Shown here: positions 59,841 to 64,000 of the stretch, piece by piece
Position numbering within the stretch: the first letter of the stretch is position 1
How the letters are laid out: the number at the start of each line of letters is the position of its first letter
Assembly: GCA_965651905.1 (NCBI GenBank)
Contig: CBFGUG010000006.1
Coordinates: forward strand, 1 to 64,000
Source of the DNA: SZUA-265 sp965651905
GTDB lineage: Bacteria > Myxococcota_A > Polyangia > Polyangiales > Polyangiaceae
Length of the DNA: 64,000 bases
Direction of reading: 5' to 3'
Notes under the pieces: generated by a model
Seen by the model: the letters and a program-made list of their open reading frames with translations, nothing else
Told to the model about the DNA's origin: nothing
The model's database searches: none
Translations under genes and position numbers: made by a program

Positions 59841-61976
59841 ATGCAGGCGTGTGCGCATTGTGGGTACTCCAACCAAGCAAATCCCCCCCACTGCGCGGGT
59901 TGCGGGCGCCCCCTGTCAGAACCCGATGAAACCGTTGCGCCGCCTTCCGATGCTGCGGCTCCGCCCCCTGGCAAGCCAGTGGTACGTCCAGCGTCCGAGC
60001 TTTCGCAGACCATGATGGGCATGCCCGCGCCCCGTCTGGACACTCGGGCCGCCCATGCTCCATCGCCGAACCGCGTTCCTGGCGGGTCCACGCCCCCGCA
60101 AGCTCAGGTCACGCAATCCCATGGAGGTCGAGCCGCCTCAGGGTTCGATCCCAAACGCACGTTGCTAGGTGGAATTTCGCAAGGGCCTGCAGCCGTCGGG
60201 TTGGGGAACGCCCCAGGTCAGAGTTCCCGACCGCCAGTGAGCGGGCAGAGCGCGCCGCGCACGACTCCTGTCACGGGGACTCCCGCGGTGCGTCGCGGCC
60301 CACTGGACACGACTGCGGTGCTTCACCCCGGCGCCGATGGAGCCAACGTGGGTAACACGCTGCTCGGGATGGCAGCGCCATCGGGAATGCCAACTGCAGC
60401 CACTCCCCCGGGCTCGAGTGCTACCCCAAACCCCACTCACCCATCCGCGCCTGAGCACTCGTTCGCGACTACGCTAGCCCACGGTCAGAATCCGGGGTCG
60501 ACGATGTTGGGCTTGGCGCCCCCACAGGTGGGTGAAGCGCAGGCTCCCGCAGTCGAACCCGCACCGCAAACCGCTGCTGCGTCGCCCCCCCAAAGTCAGC
60601 ACAGCCATCAGCCCACGTTACAAGGCATGGCAGCACCGAGCGTCGGCCCCGTCGACCAGAGCACACAACCCTCCAACGGATCCGGCACGAATGGCCGAGC
60701 TCCCAGCGCCGAATCGACCAGCACCGGATCGACAAGCGTAATGGCGCCCACGGTACCAGCGTTTCAGCACTCCGAAGCTGCCGATGTACCACTGGCCCGC
60801 AGCCGTCGTCGCGGAGGCATCGCGCTGCTAGCGCTCGCTGGTTTACTGCTCGTGGGTGTCTTGAGCTTTCTGATGCTCTGGGACGTGCCTGCGCCGCTGC
60901 AGGCTCGGGTAGAAAGTGACGGGCGCGGGCACGACCTCGTGGAGCTGGTGTGTGATGATTGCCCTCGCGGCAGCAAGGTCACTTACGGCAAGCAGCAGAC
61001 CGAGTTCGACGGTCGTTCGGCCAAACTACAGCTCGACGCTCCGCTTCGAATCGGCAACAACGACCTGACGGTCGCGCTGGAACGACCGGGTATCGGCCGG
61101 GACGAAGCCGTGCGGCTCCAAGTCCCCGTGCACTACAGAGTCCAGGCCGACGCAAGCTCGCTGACGGAAACGCCCCCTCAATTGACGGTCGTCGTACAGG
61201 CAGCGCCCGACTCCGAGGTTCAGGTGAACGGGACGGCGGTGCCGATGAGTGAAGGACGCGGCACACGCTCGATCGACGTCTCGGGTGAACTCACGGGGCC
61301 CGCCGCAGACGTACGAACCCTTTCGCGCGAGGTGCAGTACGTTGTGACGACAGCCACTGGGCCTCAGCAGGGCCGACTGACCGTCGAGCTACCCATCACA
61401 CCGCTGGTCGTCGACACGCCGAGCGAGAGTTGGCTGACGGACGAGGCGAGCGTAACGCTTTCTGGCAGGACGTCACCCAACGCACGGGTGCAGGTGAACG
61501 ACGGCGAGGTACAAGCCGATGCGGAGGGACGTTTCGAGCAGCACGTCGCGCTCCCGTCGATCGGCACCCACCCGATCGACATCCGCGCCTTGGCCGCCGA
61601 CCACGCGCCACGCTTGGTGCGACACGAGGCGGAACGCACGGCAGATCTCCGCGCGGAAGCCAAGCTACGTCGCAGAGCGGCCAAACGTACGTTCGCACAG
61701 GTATTGCTGGCCGCGACGGGTGACGCCCCACAAGCGATCGCGCTGGAAGGACGCGTGCACGAGAGCCGCGTGCAGGCGCAGTCGACGGTGCTGATCCTCG
61801 ACGTGAGCAAGGGCTGTAGCGAATCCCCCTGTCTCGCACGGGTACTTGCAAGCCAACCACTCGAGGTGGATCGGGGCGCCCGAATCGAAGTGTTCGGCAC
61901 AACCCATGGTACGATCGAAAGCCCGTTTGGGGATCAGGCGCTGCCCGTGGTTACGGCGTCATTCATCCTGCGTTGA
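59841..61976 (+). CDS. Membrane zinc-ribbon protein with repeated T-[LM]-x-G motifs
   Basis: The ATG at 59841 gives 711 residues. The N-terminus is a zinc ribbon (C4-A-H-C7 ... C18-A-G-C21). A long disordered Pro/Ser/Ala/Gly-rich region to ~320 contains five short motifs: TMMGMPAP (57), TLLGGIS (107), TLLGMAAP (173), TMLGLAPP (221) and TLQGMAAP (259). One membrane helix (~327-347) follows RSRRRGG. The C-terminal ~360 residues look like three or more bacterial Ig-like beta-sandwiches with 'PNARVQVNDGEVQADAEGRF'. By topology the zinc ribbon and motifs should be cytoplasmic and the Ig part periplasmic. The motifs look like repeated docking or phosphorylation sites. The next gene starts four nucleotides after the stop. 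Confidence 0.72.
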   Translation: MQACAHCGYSNQANPPHCAGCGRPLSEPDETVAPPSDAAAPPPGKPVVRPASELSQTMMGMPAPRLDTRAAHAPSPNRVPGGSTPPQAQVTQSHGGRAASGFDPKRTLLGGISQGPAAVGLGNAPGQSSRPPVSGQSAPRTTPVTGTPAVRRGPLDTTAVLHPGADGANVGNTLLGMAAPSGMPTAATPPGSSATPNPTHPSAPEHSFATTLAHGQNPGSTMLGLAPPQVGEAQAPAVEPAPQTAAASPPQSQHSHQPTLQGMAAPSVGPVDQSTQPSNGSGTNGRAPSAESTSTGSTSVMAPTVPAFQHSEAADVPLARSRRRGGIALLALAGLLLVGVLSFLMLWDVPAPLQARVESDGRGHDLVELVCDDCPRGSKVTYGKQQTEFDGRSAKLQLDAPLRIGNNDLTVALERPGIGRDEAVRLQVPVHYRVQADASSLTETPPQLTVVVQAAPDSEVQVNGTAVPMSEGRGTRSIDVSGELTGPAADVRTLSREVQYVVTTATGPQQGRLTVELPITPLVVDTPSESWLTDEASVTLSGRTSPNARVQVNDGEVQADAEGRFEQHVALPSIGTHPIDIRALAADHAPRLVRHEAERTADLRAEAKLRRRAAKRTFAQVLLAATGDAPQAIALEGRVHESRVQAQSTVLILDVSKGCSESPCLARVLASQPLEVDRGARIEVFGTTHGTIESPFGDQALPVVTASFILR

Positions 61977-61980
61977 ACGA

Positions 61981-63204
61981 ATGTCGAACTCCGCACGCCA
62001 ATCGACGACGAGAAATCGGCTGCGCCTATTCAGCGCCGCGCTGCTCTTGCCACTGACGCTCGTTCGGTCGTGGACACAACCCGCCTTCGCACACGACCCA
62101 ACCCTGGCACACACCATCGTTACCCCCACGCGCGGAAACGCGGGCACGGTGGAGGGTGATACTGGCAGGAGTGCGTTCACCCTTCCCAGGCACCCGCAGC
62201 TCGACTGGCGCACGCGACTAGGAGCGCCCGTTTTGGAGCTGGGGGCAGGTCCCCGAGCCGCGACGCCGAACGCAAGCCACCCCCCCAACGTATTGCTCGT
62301 CAGCACCAGTGACGGACGCCTGGTCGAGCTCGACGCCCGGGGGTTGGAACGCTGGGCTGAGGCGCTTCCAGCCACCGCGGTCGCGCCCCCGATAATCACG
62401 CGAAGCGCCCAACGCCTCGTGCTCACCCAAGACGCACAACTACTCAGCTTCTCAGGCAACGGCGACCAACACTTCGCGCAAACGCTACCACTGCGCGTGA
62501 ACGATTCGAGTGGCAAAGTAGTGGAGCTCTTGGACGGAACGCTGCTGGTCGCGTGGGGCCGGGACCTGGTCCTACTCGACCCGGACGGCGGGCTGCGTAG
62601 TGCTCTCGAACTCGACGCCGAGTTCGAAACGGTATTCGTCGACGGGCGAACCCTCGTGTTACGGACCAGCGACGGTCAAGTGTCCACCTGGGACGGCTAC
62701 TTTCGTCCGCGACGAATCGCTCGCGTGCAGGCTGCGTCCAACGTGCAATGGCTGGGAAAAGAAACGGGATTGGTCGTCGCCTCGGACGGCGCGCTTGCGT
62801 GTCGCGCGCCAGTGGAACGGCAAGCGCGCTGGCTGGAGTTGGACGCGGGAAAGTTTTGGGGCTCACTCGCACTATTGCCCGAGCCCGGCCGCGTGGTGGC
62901 GCGCGGGACGCCAGACCTGCTCGTCAGTGCAAACTCCACGGGCGAATTGAAGCGCTGGGTGCTCAGCCAATCCAACCCCGCGAAGCACCTCTGGCCAGAA
63001 GTGTTGGTCGACGACCGAGGCACGATGATCGCAATGACCAACGATGGCCAACTCGCAGCGATCTCGGACGTGGTGCGACGTTTGACGCTGAGGGGTTGTC
63101 CCACGGTCGCCAAACTCGTTTCGCTGGGGCCAGGCAAACTGGCGGCAAGCTGCGGCGATGGCGTCATCATCGGGGTCGCGGACGAGCCGTCACCTCCGAA
63201 GTGA
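61981..63204 (+). CDS. Exported PQQ-like beta-propeller protein
   Basis: This 407-residue protein has a signal peptide (LFSAALLLPLTLVRSWTQPAFA|HDP) and a repeat-rich propeller. Blades show the PQQ-repeat pattern: LLVSTSDGRLVELDARGLERWA, 'LVLTQDAQLLSFSGNGDQHF', 'VVASDGALACRAPVERQARW' and MIAMTNDGQLAAI. It lacks the quinone-binding residues of PQQ dehydrogenases and the BamB context. It starts four nucleotides after the zinc-ribbon membrane protein, so the two probably work together, perhaps with the propeller docking to its periplasmic Ig domains; that is inference. Confidence 0.8.
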   Translation: MSNSARQSTTRNRLRLFSAALLLPLTLVRSWTQPAFAHDPTLAHTIVTPTRGNAGTVEGDTGRSAFTLPRHPQLDWRTRLGAPVLELGAGPRAATPNASHPPNVLLVSTSDGRLVELDARGLERWAEALPATAVAPPIITRSAQRLVLTQDAQLLSFSGNGDQHFAQTLPLRVNDSSGKVVELLDGTLLVAWGRDLVLLDPDGGLRSALELDAEFETVFVDGRTLVLRTSDGQVSTWDGYFRPRRIARVQAASNVQWLGKETGLVVASDGALACRAPVERQARWLELDAGKFWGSLALLPEPGRVVARGTPDLLVSANSTGELKRWVLSQSNPAKHLWPEVLVDDRGTMIAMTNDGQLAAISDVVRRLTLRGCPTVAKLVSLGPGKLAASCGDGVIIGVADEPSPPK

Positions 63205-63399
63205 TTGCTCGACGAGGAACTGAACGAGCTTTCGCAACGTAGCTCAGTCGTTTGGGCCACATGACGGAGCGGCTCTGGCCCGCCGGGCCTTGCAGGTTTC
63301 AGGACTGGAACGAGTCCAAGCGCGGGGCTCTGCGGGAGTGAAGGCGCCAGTAAAAAGTTGCCTTTACAATCAGCCGCCAGTTGCCATAGTCCTCCCACG

Positions 63400-63723
63400 A
63401 TGGTTTCGATCACCCAGGTAGCGGCAGAGAAGGTCCAGGAAATCGCGTCGAGCGAAGGGCTGCAGGGACAAGGCTTGCGCTTGCGCGTCATCGGCGGCGG
63501 TTGCGCTGGGTTTCAGTACGACCTCTACTTTGAGGAAAACCCGACTGAATTTGACGAGACCTTTGAGTCGCGGGGCGTATCGCTGTACGTGGACCCACTC
63601 AGCTATCAGTACCTCGACGGCACTGAGATCGACTACGTCGAGGGTGCGATGGGGGCAGGCTTCAAGTTCGGAAACCCCAACGTTTCCAGCACTTGCGGCT
63701 GCGGGTCGTCTTTCAACGTGTAG
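63400..63723 (+). CDS. erpA: A-type iron-sulfur carrier protein, ErpA-like
   Basis: This 107-residue Fe-S carrier delivers clusters to apoproteins. The three cluster-binding Cys are present: Cys35 in VIGGGCAGFQY and Cys99/Cys101 in SSTCGCGSSF. YVDPLSYQYL and GFKFGNPN favour the ErpA subgroup over IscA, though no isc or suf genes are near. ATG at 63400 is used; there is no clear ribosome site, and a TTTACA-16 bp-CATAGT promoter-like pair (63363-63390) lies so close that the transcript could be leaderless. That promoter call is tentative. Confidence 0.92.
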   Translation: MVSITQVAAEKVQEIASSEGLQGQGLRLRVIGGGCAGFQYDLYFEENPTEFDETFESRGVSLYVDPLSYQYLDGTEIDYVEGAMGAGFKFGNPNVSSTCGCGSSFNV

Positions 63724-63765
63724 CTCGGCCTCCTGTAGCTCGGCCTCCGGTAGCTCGGCCTCCTG
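63721..63765 (+). repeat. Three 15-bp tandem repeats that begin at the erpA stop codon
   Basis: TAGCTCGGCCTCCTG occurs at 63721, with one mismatch at 63736, and again at 63751. The first unit contains the TAG stop of the Fe-S carrier gene. There are no spacers. The remaining ~175 bp to the next gene show nothing else. Confidence 0.85.
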
Positions 63766-63941
63766 GGCCAACGCCCGCACGCTTGCGCAGTAGCGGATGG
63801 CGCTAGCTGCCTTACCGCGTTGTTGGATCGGCCGCGCGGCTGAACTTCGAGACTCGTCGTCACCCCGAGGGATCTCGACTCGTACCCCTGATTGACCCCG
63901 CCCGCTCACGAGACTGGGCGCACATCAGGAGCACGACAACC

Positions 63942-64000
63942 ATGGCGCACGCACAAGATTCACAGCAGGCCATTTCTCGCTACACTGCCGAGGTTCGCAG
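63942..64000 (+). CDS. Start of a gene cut by the window edge
   Basis: An ATG preceded by AGGAG at ten nucleotides opens a frame that runs off the right edge. Only 19 residues are visible (MAHAQDSQQAISRYTAEVR), too few to name a family. The ribosome site and position support a real gene. Confidence 0.5.
   Translation, partial: MAHAQDSQQAISRYTAEVR

Overview
The window is GC-rich (roughly 60-65 percent by eye) and reads like the chromosome of a myxobacterium (phylum Myxococcota, probably near Polyangiales). The signs are lipoproteins with acidic or Ser/Gly-rich stalks after the lipobox, tandem Cys-rich 'CGDG...CDDGN' (DUF4215 / myxo-disulfide) repeats, MopE-like Asp/Asn-rich loops, a fibro-slime domain, a MYXO-CTERM-like tail, several hybrid histidine kinases, and frequent GTG/TTG starts. 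I see no rRNA, tRNA, insertion sequence, prophage or CRISPR array. Placement is inference from protein families; no phylogenetic marker is present.

Layout. 1-1677: 3' part of a delta-60-repeat surface protein. 1809-7667: an iron-uptake type operon (imelysin-like lipoprotein, HTTM membrane protein, FecA-like TonB-dependent receptor with a long Pro-rich N-terminal extension). 8101-24347: mostly envelope genes: a VWA lipoprotein with 11 disulfide repeats, an arylsulfotransferase-like lipoprotein, YccF, a YfaP-like lipoprotein, a hybrid histidine kinase, a fibro-slime/DUF4215 lipoprotein, a LEA2 lipoprotein, a Cys-rich lipoprotein and an Omp85-family protein. 24375-30191: an AmpG-like MFS transporter and a two-gene heterodimeric ABC exporter whose degenerate residues fall in one ATP site. 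30444-33254: egtB-egtD-EVE, a short ergothioneine cluster. 33255-33907: a non-coding stretch with a possible leader peptide, stacked hairpins and a canonical terminator, ahead of an LRR lipoprotein.

34788-44025 is metabolic and signalling: SDR-uxaC (hexuronate use), a small Cys-rich lipoprotein, a secreted glutaminyl cyclase, a diguanylate cyclase, an SMP-30 lactonase, DAHP synthase, a free-standing biotinyl carrier protein and a PLP desulfhydrase/deaminase. 44067-48925 is a minus-strand run: ABC-2 permease, small membrane protein, XerC-type recombinase, membrane alkaline-phosphatase-superfamily enzyme. 49039-53575 pairs a GH5 cellulase lipoprotein with a hybrid kinase sensing through a LacI-type sugar-binding domain. 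54169-64000 holds an esterase-fold lipoprotein lacking its nucleophile, a MopE-like lipoprotein, a single-domain response regulator, a TerB-like protein, an unrecognised protein, a membrane zinc-ribbon protein with five repeated T-[LM]-x-G motifs cotranscribed with a PQQ-type propeller, an ErpA-type Fe-S carrier, and the start of one further gene.

The strongest leads for new biology are the LacI-sensor kinase/cellulase pair, the zinc-ribbon 'TLLG' motif protein, the imelysin-HTTM-TBDT operon with its odd features, the pseudo-esterase, and the structured leader region at 33.5-33.7 kb.
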